From a virus: a stretch of 30,300 bases of DNA. The notes beneath the pieces are model-generated. The model did no database searches and was not told the origin of the DNA. It saw only the letters and a program-made list of their open reading frames with translations. The stretch is from the IMG/VR virus record IMGVR_UViG_3300029448_000086, positions 13,341 to 43,640 of that record. The stretch is one strand, 5' to 3'. Positions 24,807 to 30,300 of this stretch are shown here, one piece after another; position 1 is the stretch's first letter; every line of letters begins with the position of its first letter. Position numbers and translations under genes: made by a program.

Positions 24807-25209
24807 TGTTTGTATTATTTTTAGCGTTATACTTTGCTTCAGTCTCCCATCTAGCAGCAGTGCTACCCTCAGTTATTGGTTTATTTGACCCAGCTTTATT
24901 TGTTATAGGTATCATTTTTTCACCATCTCTTTTAAATATATTGAATTCACTAGGTGTGTTTTCAATAACGTGATTGTGAGTGTATTGATTACCTTTTTTC
25001 ATTTGTAATATATGTTCAGTTTCCTCTTCTAATGTTAAATTTTCTTTTAAATATTCATCAGAAGCGTTTTCATTAACATATATAGTATTGTCTCTATTTG
25101 CTTCAGCCACTGTGTTATTATCTAGTTTTCTGCTGAAAACCGGTATATTACCGTTAACAATTTGTTTTATACCAAATAATTCTTCTTTACTTTTTAGTAT
25201 AAAACTCAT
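24784..25209 (-). CDS. Degenerate zinc-metallopeptidase-like protein
   Basis: This 141-residue protein resembles a small phage metallopeptidase-like family that I recall from marine phage genomes (pattern '(I/V)YVN....DE.LK... (H)E..H..QMK.G...Y...V'). In this copy NTIYVNENASDEYLKENL (41-58) is followed by LEEETEHILQMKKG (60-73). This keeps a Glu and a His spaced as in HExxH but has Glu instead of the first His. RWETEAKYNA (120-129), with Glu residues, lies where the third ligand or following helix would be. So the fold is probably kept but catalysis doubtful. It overlaps the 254-residue gene by ATGA and sits among internal virion-like proteins. Confidence 0.65.
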   Translation of the reverse strand: MSFILKSKEELFGIKQIVNGNIPVFSRKLDNNTVAEANRDNTIYVNENASDEYLKENLTLEEETEHILQMKKGNQYTHNHVIENTPSEFNIFKRDGEKMIPITNKAGSNKPITEGSTAARWETEAKYNAKNNTNNVQDMVS

Positions 25210-25970
25210 TTGTTAAATTTTTTCCTGTTAGCATCTATCCATGCTTGACCAAATGATTTTGATCTATTAGATGGTCTTTGATTGTTTTGATAATTTATAT
25301 TTTCAGGTTGTTTTTGATTTTCAGTTTTTTCTTGATTTTCACCTTTATTTTCTAAATTATAATTTTCTTCTTCTACAGAACCTTCACTTTTACTTTTTTC
25401 TGTATCAACCATATCAGATATGTCATCATATAAACTTTTACTACCAAAGCCAATATCTAACCAACTAGGCTTGAAACCTTTTAAACCTGAGTTCATCATG
25501 TCTTTAACATCCATCATCATGTTTTTCTTCATATTGTTTGGTAAAAGTGCTTTTACTCCTTTTGCCCCGTACTTTGTTGCTGTAACACCTTGCCCCATAC
25601 CTGGTACAGCTGCCAGCAAACTCATAGTCGAATTTCCCGCATCTCCTTCTAAAGCGTACCAACCTGCATTAATTAAATCAGCAAAAGCACCAACACCTGG
25701 CACCATACCAAGCCCATCTAAAACCATATGCCCTGCTTTACTAAAGCCGCCTGAATCGTTATAGTCTTTCACGACTGACTTCATAGATTTACCAGTGTTT
25801 TTTGAATAGTTTTGTAAACCTGGATCATTCCAACTTACGTCATACTTTGTTTGCTTGTTAATAGATATAGGTCCACCACTACCGTCGGCATTCATAGTTA
25901 CCTCTTGGTTAAGTGGCATATTAAAACTAGCCTGTCTAGCTTTTACTCTATTAATAATATTGTTAGGCAT
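25206..25970 (-). CDS. Virion protein with pre-toxin-like hydrophobic segment
   Basis: This is a 254-residue protein. The ATG at 25970 was chosen because it overlaps the preceding stop by 8 bp; the longer frame (277 residues, from 26039) would overlap it by 77 bp. The central segment at about 83-140 has LDGLGMVPGVGAFADLINAG, then WYALEGDAGNSTMSLLAAVP and GMGQGVTATKYGAKG. This Gly/Ala-rich 'VPGVG...D..NAG..A..GD...A..S..AAVPG.G' pattern resembles the pre-toxin (PT-TG-like) segments of polymorphic toxins and the internal proteins of marine phages. Here it may be a membrane-active ejection segment. The C-terminal third is a Glu, Asn and Gln-rich disordered tail. No toxin domain follows it, so I call it a virion protein. 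Confidence 0.72.
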   Translation of the reverse strand: MPNNIINRVKARQASFNMPLNQEVTMNADGSGGPISINKQTKYDVSWNDPGLQNYSKNTGKSMKSVVKDYNDSGGFSKAGHMVLDGLGMVPGVGAFADLINAGWYALEGDAGNSTMSLLAAVPGMGQGVTATKYGAKGVKALLPNNMKKNMMMDVKDMMNSGLKGFKPSWLDIGFGSKSLYDDISDMVDTEKSKSEGSVEEENYNLENKGENQEKTENQKQPENINYQNNQRPSNRSKSFGQAWIDANRKKFNK

Positions 25971-26226
25971 CTTTTTTCTCAGCTTGAGGTTTAGGATCAG
26001 GGGATGGCCCAACAGTATTTGGATCTTTTTTACCAGCACCTTTTTTTGCTACACCTTTTCCTGCAGTTACAGCAGCTCTACTTATCGCTTGGGTTTGATC
26101 ATAAGGTGATCCTAATCCTTGTATTTCTGGATCAGTGTATCTATCTTTAGATATATCATTAGCACCTGGCACTCTACCATATATATTACTAATTTTACTT
26201 TGATTCTTGTTTCCTGGTTTTCCCAT
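25963..26226 (-). CDS. Small basic disordered protein
   Basis: This 87-residue protein begins MGKPGNKNQSKISNIYGRVP. It has a Gly/Lys/Ala central stretch (AAVTAGKGVAKKGAGKKD), a Pro-rich tail (NTVGPSPDPKPQAEKKDA) and little predicted structure. It overlaps the next start by 8 bp (ATGCCTAA), showing translational coupling. It lies in a run of small disordered proteins upstream of the holin. I infer a virion or DNA-associated accessory; no family is recognised. Confidence 0.65.
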   Translation of the reverse strand: MGKPGNKNQSKISNIYGRVPGANDISKDRYTDPEIQGLGSPYDQTQAISRAAVTAGKGVAKKGAGKKDPNTVGPSPDPKPQAEKKDA

Positions 26227-26237
26227 AATTGTTTAGT

Positions 26238-26687
26238 TTATTGATTTCGATAGAATTTTTTATCTTTTCTAGCGTATCTCTTTTTATCTTTATTTTCTTG
26301 TCTTTCAGCTCTTTTTGCTAATCTTTGTTTTCTAGCTTGTAATCTATTTGCTTTTGCATAGTTACCAGCCTCAGCTGCAGCTTCACCTTTTATTTGTGTT
26401 TTATCTAGCCTATGTTCAACTCTAGTTTTCTTTCTAGGTCCTGCTGTTATAACAACTTCATCTAAATGATTGTCTTCACCTGTTGTCATTCCTGTAGGTA
26501 TAACTGGTGCTTCACCGTATTGAGTATCAATAGTATCAGACATTACCTCTTCATCTGACATTAAAGCTTGACCAGGCGCTACCGCGGCGGGGTCAACTAT
26601 AGGTACAGCTGGAGGTTCGTTTATTATTTCTTTGAAAGGTGATCCATATTTCAAAGGGCCTATGCCCTTAAATCCTTTATAAGCCAT
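26238..26687 (-). CDS. Protein with acidic N-terminus and basic C-terminal helix
   Basis: This 149-residue protein begins MAYKGFKGIGPLKYGSPFKE. A Pro/Val/Ala and Asp/Glu-rich middle (about 20-85) ends in a short DEVVITAGP segment. The last 60 residues form a very basic helix (RKQRLAKRAERQENKDKKRY, then ARKDKKFYRNQ), suggesting nucleic-acid contact. It starts 1 bp after the winged-helix-like gene. Such proteins are often DNA-associated internal virion or assembly proteins in related phages, but this remains inference. Confidence 0.65.
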   Translation of the reverse strand: MAYKGFKGIGPLKYGSPFKEIINEPPAVPIVDPAAVAPGQALMSDEEVMSDTIDTQYGEAPVIPTGMTTGEDNHLDEVVITAGPRKKTRVEHRLDKTQIKGEAAAEAGNYAKANRLQARKQRLAKRAERQENKDKKRYARKDKKFYRNQ

Positions 26688-26688
26688 G

Positions 26689-27129
26689 TTATCTGTTTTT
26701 ATCTTTAATCATGTCATCAATGGCTTTATTATAAACCTTGTCAGTATATGATTTATTGTTAAAAAATACGTTACGTTCTGAAGTTGGAATATCCTCCTCC
26801 CCTAATAAGATTCTGTATATACGGGATATAAGTTGACTACATTTGAATGAGGTTTTGTATATACTATATTTAATTGAAGTTCTGTTTCTATGTCTCCACA
26901 CTTCGATCCAACCATCTTGTCGTAATCGTTCCCAACGGGTTTTATCCCACGAGTAAGTGTAAACACCCTCTATAAAGTTATTACGTGTAAATCGCGATTT
27001 GCAATCTAAATATACAAGTAATTCTAAATCTGAGTCTTTTAGCCCATAAGTTTTACAGGCCCATTTTCTAACAAGCCTGTAATATTTAAATAATCCTATG
27101 TCTCTTAAGTCCTGTGCACTTAGTTTCAT
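26689..27129 (-). CDS. MarR-type winged-helix regulator-like protein
   Basis: This 146-residue protein shows the order of a MarR-like winged helix. The N-terminal helix is LFKYYRLVRKWACKTYG. SDLELLVYLDCKSRFTRNNF (about 33-52) and a recognition-type helix (TYSWDKTRWERLRQDGW, about 58-74) follow. The wing is IEVWRHRNRTSIKYSIYKTS (about 75-94). The final helices are FKCSQLISRIYRILLGEEDIP. The overlap with GroES (ATGA, 4 bp) and the 1-bp gap to the next gene place it inside the operon rather than as a stand-alone regulator. It could govern the switch between early and late transcription; target sites are unknown. Confidence 0.7.
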   Translation of the reverse strand: MKLSAQDLRDIGLFKYYRLVRKWACKTYGLKDSDLELLVYLDCKSRFTRNNFIEGVYTYSWDKTRWERLRQDGWIEVWRHRNRTSIKYSIYKTSFKCSQLISRIYRILLGEEDIPTSERNVFFNNKSYTDKVYNKAIDDMIKDKNR

Positions 27130-27383
27130 TCTATTAAAACTATATCCTGCACTCTTATAACTTGGTAAAGCTTATCTTGCCACTGAATTCCATGACCAGC
27201 ATGTTTATCATAATGTACTGTATCACCATCACTAACACCTTCAACAAGATTACCTATAGAAATAATTTTTGCTTTTATATACCTGTTGTCACTGTCTAGT
27301 TTTTCTGTTATTTCTAAACCAGCAATTTTTTTAGGTTCTTTTTTTATTTTATCAACTACTATATAATAATTAACTGCTTGCAT
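27126..27383 (-). CDS. groES: Phage GroES co-chaperonin
   Basis: This 85-residue protein should cap the phage or host GroEL ring. YYIVVDKIKKEPKKIAGLEI (6-25) corresponds to the first strand and mobile loop; the hydrophobic tripeptide that docks on GroEL (Ile-Val-Leu in E. coli) would be Leu-Glu-Ile at 23-25. IKAKIISIGN (36-45), VSDGDTVHYDKHAGHGI (50-66) and YQVIRVQDIVLIE (73-85) follow the usual GroES barrel order, including the VG(D)D.V.Y and 'R..DIV' patterns. It is about 10 residues shorter than bacterial GroES because the roof hairpin between the two strand groups is missing, a feature it shares with T4 gp31. It overlaps the end of groEL by 14 bp. Confidence 0.9.
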   Translation of the reverse strand: MQAVNYYIVVDKIKKEPKKIAGLEITEKLDSDNRYIKAKIISIGNLVEGVSDGDTVHYDKHAGHGIQWQDKLYQVIRVQDIVLIE

Positions 27384-28941
27384 TTGGTATTCTTATATTA
27401 GATATTACACAATCTGCAGAAATTATAGTAGAAACAACGCTAACTGCATTTTTTAGAGCTGTTTTTGTAACTAAGACGGGGTCTACGATTCCGGATTTAA
27501 CCATATCGACTTGATCGCCGGTTATTACGTTAAAACCAATACCTTTTTGGGTAGGTATTTCGTAGTTTTCAATACCAGCGTTTGCCATAATGGTGGAAAA
27601 TGGAGATTTTATGGCTTCTACTAGTATTTTCTCCCCTATATTTTCGGTTTTTATGCTATTTGCAGCATTTAACAGCGCAATTCCACCACCTGGAACTATT
27701 CCTTCTTTCAAAGCTGCTTTAACTGCGTATATAGCGTCTTCAACTCGGTCTTTTTTCTCTTTTAATTCGACTTTTGAGTTTGCTCCAACCTTAATCATAC
27801 CTACAGAGCCACTTAACATAGCCAGTCGGTCTTGTAATTTTTTCTTAAAAAACGGTTCTTTTTCGTTTTTTATCTTTTTTCTTACTTCTTCGATTCTTTC
27901 TTTCAAATCTAGCTTTCCTACACCAGTTGTTAAGACGGTAGTTCTGTTATCTGTGACAGATTTTACTACTTGGCCTAAACAATCTGGCTGGATTAGATCT
28001 AAATCATCTCCAAGCTCTTCGTTCATTACTTTAGCACCTGTTAAAAATGCTAAATCTTCTATTGTATCTGCTTTGCTAGCACCAAAACCCGGGGGATCTA
28101 TGATGTTAACCTTAATATTACCCTTAACTTTATTCATTAAGAGCGCAGATTTAACTTGTTGATCAACTTCAGCAACTATTAATAAAGATTCTTTGTTCTT
28201 TATAACATGCTCAAGTATATTTTGTATTTTTCTTATACTAGGTATAGGTGATGAAACTATTAAAACACATGGATTATCTAATTCTGCTATGTGTTTATCT
28301 TTATTTGTTGCAAAATGCTGTGACGTTAGGCCACTATCTATTTGAACACCGTCTATAATTTCGGCGAAAGTTTCATCTGTTTCACTTTCTTCCATCAAAA
28401 CTACACCATCTTTACCTACTTTCTCGTAAGCTGACGCAATAATGCTACCAAGTTCCGTGTCATTGTTACATGAAATCGTAGAAACACTGGTAAGCTGAGT
28501 GCCAGATACTGCTTTGGCGTGTTTTGAAAGGTATTTATTAACCTTTTCAAGCCCTGATTCAATTCCATTTTTAATATTTCTAGTAGATTCACCCATAAAC
28601 TTGGGATCATTAACTGTTTTTAATAGTGATTCAGCAAGGACGATAGCCGTTGTGGTACCATCACCTGCTTCTTTCACTGTATTTTTGGAGGCTTCTTTAA
28701 TTAAAGTAGCACCTATATTTTCTACTGAGTCAAGTAATATAACAGATTCTGCTACTGTTACACCGTCTTTTGTAATTACGGGTTTACCTAACGCATCTTC
28801 GTATATCACGCACTTACCTGAAGCTCCAAGGGTAGACTTAACCGCCTTTGACAGTTTTTCTACACCTGTCATCACCTTGTCTTTTGCAGAATCGCCAAAA
28901 TATAGATCTTTGACTATCTGACTAGGATTATTGTATTCCAT
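27370..28941 (-). CDS. groEL: Phage GroEL chaperonin
   Basis: This 523-residue chaperonin is an apparently full set of equatorial, intermediate and apical domains. Nucleotide-binding residues are kept: ITKDGVTV (56-63), AGDGTTTA (92-99, the Asp equals E. coli D87), RVEDAI (399-404, Asp equals D398) and EGIVPGGG (413-420). Differences: the TLGPKG loop reads TLGASG (37-42). In the apical groove positions equal to Y199, Y203, L234 and L259 read about Leu205, His209, Gln240 and Lys264. The C-terminal GGM repeat tail is absent. The gene is the third of the leftward operon, followed by groES. Phage GroELs are known from Pseudomonas phages EL and OBP and from marine viruses. Clients here are probably the capsid protein or long fibre. 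Confidence 0.95.
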   Translation of the reverse strand: MEYNNPSQIVKDLYFGDSAKDKVMTGVEKLSKAVKSTLGASGKCVIYEDALGKPVITKDGVTVAESVILLDSVENIGATLIKEASKNTVKEAGDGTTTAIVLAESLLKTVNDPKFMGESTRNIKNGIESGLEKVNKYLSKHAKAVSGTQLTSVSTISCNNDTELGSIIASAYEKVGKDGVVLMEESETDETFAEIIDGVQIDSGLTSQHFATNKDKHIAELDNPCVLIVSSPIPSIRKIQNILEHVIKNKESLLIVAEVDQQVKSALLMNKVKGNIKVNIIDPPGFGASKADTIEDLAFLTGAKVMNEELGDDLDLIQPDCLGQVVKSVTDNRTTVLTTGVGKLDLKERIEEVRKKIKNEKEPFFKKKLQDRLAMLSGSVGMIKVGANSKVELKEKKDRVEDAIYAVKAALKEGIVPGGGIALLNAANSIKTENIGEKILVEAIKSPFSTIMANAGIENYEIPTQKGIGFNVITGDQVDMVKSGIVDPVLVTKTALKNAVSVVSTIISADCVISNIRIPNASS

Positions 28942-28961
28942 TAAATTAAATTTTATTTGTT

Positions 28962-29327
28962 TTACTTAAATGTTTTAACTACTTTAGGTCCTTTAACAAA
29001 CTCTAGCTTTTTAGCGTAGTGTTCTATGCTACCATCAATAGCAGCTTCAGCACCTTCTATAGTTTCTCTTCTTGTAACATCAAGCCATTTTTCGCAGCAT
29101 GTGTCTTCTTCAGGATCGCAAGGACAATCTATGTCTTTATATTCCGTCTGATAGAAACCGTTAGGTAGTTGAACAATCCTCCAGTTTTTCTTATCTGCGA
29201 GGTGTTTCCAAAGGTTTACTTGGTCTTCAGAAATTTGTGGTTGTGGTTGACTATTCCACGTATTAGTCTTGTAATAAAAATACGTCATTGTTTGGTATTT
29301 TAAGTTTGCAGAGGGTTGGTTATTCAT
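28962..29327 (-). CDS. Conserved protein with Cys cluster
   Basis: This is a 121-residue protein if started at the ATG at 29327, which overlaps the preceding stop by 8 bp (ATGAATAA) and is preferred over the 130-residue start at 29354, 35 bp inside it. A helical N-terminal half contains DQVNLWKHLADKKNW. A beta hairpin (RIVQLPNGFYQTEYKDID) follows, then CPCDPEEDTCCEKW (68-81) with four Cys, and the C-terminal IEGAEAAIDGSIEHYAKKLE, ending GPKVVKTFK. The 'IV.LPNGFYQTE...W.DVTRRET.EGAE.AID.SIEHY..KL' pattern recurs in related marine and gut phages as I recall. The Cys pairs are an insertion relative to that pattern and may bind metal. Function unknown. Confidence 0.78.
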   Translation of the reverse strand: MNNQPSANLKYQTMTYFYYKTNTWNSQPQPQISEDQVNLWKHLADKKNWRIVQLPNGFYQTEYKDIDCPCDPEEDTCCEKWLDVTRRETIEGAEAAIDGSIEHYAKKLEFVKGPKVVKTFK

Positions 29328-29553
29328 TACGCGTACCGTGTCCTCTGTTTCCACGATTCGCTTTTACTGTTGTAAATCTCTTGGTTTTGTGATCGTAATC
29401 TTTACCTTCTATATTTTTCCCGGCCTTTTTAGCTGCTCTTCTTTTTCTTTGATTCTCTGCTTTTTTCCTTTTCCTAGCAAAAGTTTTTGCAAACGCTAGA
29501 TCTCTCTTCTTTTTAGCCGCAGCTGCTCTAGGAGATAATTTCTGTTTAGGCAT
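29320..29553 (-). CDS. Small very basic protein, likely nucleic-acid binding
   Basis: This 77-residue protein begins MPKQKLSPRAAAAKKKRDLA. Residues 1-45 are an Arg/Lys/Ala helix (FAKTFARKRKKAENQRKRRA), like small phage histone-like or DNA-packing proteins. The C-terminal third contains GKDYDHKTKRFTTVKANRGN and ends RGHGTRNE. The DYDHKT...NRG segment resembles the His-Asn part of HNH nucleases but is too short and lacks a complete motif, so I do not call an enzyme. It is the first gene of the long leftward operon, facing the divergent intergenic region, and is translationally coupled to the next gene. Confidence 0.75.
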   Translation of the reverse strand: MPKQKLSPRAAAAKKKRDLAFAKTFARKRKKAENQRKRRAAKKAGKNIEGKDYDHKTKRFTTVKANRGNRGHGTRNE

Positions 29554-29852
29554 AATTATTTAATTACTTTCATGTTATAATAATCACATAGTCTCGTTAA
29601 AATTTAATAAACAGTGACAGTTGCCTATTACTAAGGTATACTATAAGGCTAGTGTCATAAAAAAAAGTATAAGATATTTTGGGAGTTTGCGTTGCCCCCC
29701 TCCCCTATACCACCCCGCTAACCTGGAAACGCTATGGATTTTGCCGGGCCCCCATGCTTATCCTCGTTTCGCCATGATAACCTAGTCAATTCGTATTCGT
29801 TCTGTGTTAACTATGTTGATTTCGCTTCACCATTTTGAATATACATTTCACG

Positions 29853-29900
29853 TTTTACATAGTAAATACGATAGCATACCGATTATATAATTGTAACTAA
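29853..29900 (+). repeat. 48-bp direct repeat, copy A (candidate early promoter)
   Basis: This copy matches 29983-30030 over 48 bp without gaps (36 identities by eye). The blocks conserved in both are TTTTAC, then six variable bases, AATACGA, eight variable bases, CGATTAT, and TAA/TGTAACTAA separated by single variable bases. The distance between TTTTAC and GATTAT suggests -35/-10-type elements. A 17-codon frame (29912-29965) follows, whose product would be MNLDIERVCGILLTQNK. Confidence 0.55.
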
Positions 29901-29982
29901 CAAACTAATAAATGAATTTAGATATTGAGAGAGTGTGCGGAATACTATTAACACAAAATAAATAAGTAAACAAACTAACTAC

Positions 29983-30030
29983 TTTTACAATACAAATACG
30001 AATCACTATCGATTATCTAAATGTAACTAA
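29983..30030 (+). repeat. 48-bp direct repeat, copy B upstream of rightward gene
   Basis: This second copy lies 25 bp before the ATG of the 75-residue plus-strand gene and shares TTTTAC, AATACGA, CGATTAT and TGTAACTAA with copy A. That placement supports a promoter or operator for this unit. The conserved block pattern with variable spacers is more typical of functional sites than of a recent duplication. Confidence 0.55.
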
Positions 30031-30055
30031 ATAATAATAATTAAATATAATAACT

Positions 30056-30283
30056 ATGAGTAACTTAATCACTAAAAGATTTGTCGTAAGACAATCACTA
30101 ATCGGAAAAAATGTAACATTTGAATTCACTAATAAAAAAGGTGACACAATAACTTACAATCACGATAAAGTATTTTCAATAATGAAAGACACACTAACTA
30201 ACTTAGCTTGCTGGTCTAAATACAAATCATACACTGCTACTAATAATATACCTTTAGTACTAAGAGATAAAGAGTTAGTATAA
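30056..30283 (+). CDS. Small early-type protein, unknown function
   Basis: This 75-residue protein, MSNLITKRFVVRQSLIGKNV at its start, contains a beta-rich part (FEFTNKKGDTITYNHDKV) and then a helical C-terminal half with NLACWSKYKSYTATNNIPLV. It is the only gene on the plus strand in the window and begins a rightward unit that runs off the edge. Its position opposite the late/structural operon, downstream of a promoter-like repeat, suggests an early gene. I recall similar short proteins at the start of flavobacterial phage early regions but no function for them. Confidence 0.75.
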   Translation: MSNLITKRFVVRQSLIGKNVTFEFTNKKGDTITYNHDKVFSIMKDTLTNLACWSKYKSYTATNNIPLVLRDKELV

Positions 30284-30300
30284 TCTAACTCATATCTTTC

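Larger units (their letters stand above)
29554..30055. other. Divergent intergenic region, likely promoters/regulatory
   Basis: About 500 bp separate the leftward operon from the rightward gene, the only long gap in the window. It holds three visible elements: (a) A/T-rich DNA next to the leftward start, with TTATAAC about 20 bp upstream of that ATG as a weak -10 candidate; (b) a GC-rich island near 29680-29760, with G-runs on the minus strand and GCGTT/AACGC inverted ends (29689-29693 and 29728-29732); (c) a 48-bp imperfect direct repeat. A promoter pair firing in both directions is the likely function; a replication origin or packaging site is also possible. No tRNA is visible. A 34-codon frame at 29734-29838 has no support as a gene. 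Confidence 0.65.

Noticed and set aside
25206-26039. 277-residue form of the pre-toxin-like protein
   Set aside because: Its first 23 residues lie in another frame of the preceding gene and are unlike the remainder. The ATG at 25970 with an 8-bp overlap is the more economical start.
27590-28162. 190-residue frame on the plus strand opposite groEL
   Set aside because: It is the antisense of a clearly recognisable GroEL. The composition (Phe, Ser, Leu-rich) is typical of reverse-frame translation, and it has no family resemblance.
29320-29553. HNH endonuclease call for the small basic protein
   Set aside because: Only a DH...N-like fragment is present. The zinc-binding or beta-beta-alpha metal core is incomplete in 77 residues.
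29734-29838. 34-codon plus-strand frame in the GC-rich island
   Set aside because: Short, no recognisable product, Pro/Ser/Cys-rich as expected of GC-rich non-coding DNA, and no adjacent genes on that strand until 30056.
29554-30055. Possible tRNA or small structured RNA gene in the intergenic region
   Set aside because: I looked for a GGTTCGAAT-type T arm and a 7-bp acceptor stem with CCA on both strands and found none. Only an imperfect GCGTT/AACGC pairing is visible.

Overview
The window is part of the genome of a tailed double-stranded DNA phage (Caudoviricetes). The evidence is a contiguous set of virion genes: a large terminase, portal, scaffold-like protein, major capsid protein, connector-like proteins, tail fibres, a holin and internal-virion-like proteins. 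The DNA is AT-rich. Almost all genes lie on the minus strand in one tightly packed array from about 29.55 kb down to base 1, with many 1-bp gaps or 4 to 47-bp overlaps. Start codons are preceded by A/T-rich leaders rather than AGGAGG-type Shine-Dalgarno sequences, as is usual for Bacteroidota and their phages. The TerL, portal and capsid sequences resemble, from memory, those of crAss-like and marine flavobacterial podovirus lineages. Host and lineage are inferences and could not be tested here.

Layout in order of transcription (high to low coordinates): (1) 29.55-30.06 kb is a divergent intergenic region with a 48-bp imperfect direct repeat and a GC-rich, G-run island. To its right a small plus-strand gene (30056-30283) starts what looks like a separate rightward, probably early, unit. 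(2) 26.7-29.55 kb holds a small basic protein, a Cys-cluster protein, a phage GroEL and GroES pair and a winged-helix-like regulator. (3) 22.0-26.7 kb holds a run of disordered or internal-virion-like proteins, including a degenerate metallopeptidase-like protein and a pre-toxin-like hydrophobic segment, ending in a holin. (4) 12.3-22.0 kb holds tail fibre and adhesin genes, including a 2227-residue fibre ending in an S74 self-cleaving chaperone domain. (5) 10.2-12.3 kb holds a methyltransferase-like gene, a GT-A glycosyltransferase and small conserved genes. (6) 0-10.2 kb is the packaging and head module: a protein with two GroES-like barrels, a possible small terminase subunit, TerL, portal, scaffold and capsid, then a UUCG-loop terminator and connector-like genes that run off the left edge.

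The most distinctive theme is chaperoning. The phage appears to carry its own GroEL with intact ATPase residues but altered substrate-groove residues and no GGM tail, a short roofless GroES, and a second, unusual tandem GroES-like protein next to the terminase. It also has an intramolecular chaperone on the giant fibre. The likely clients are the capsid protein or the very large fibre, but this is inference.
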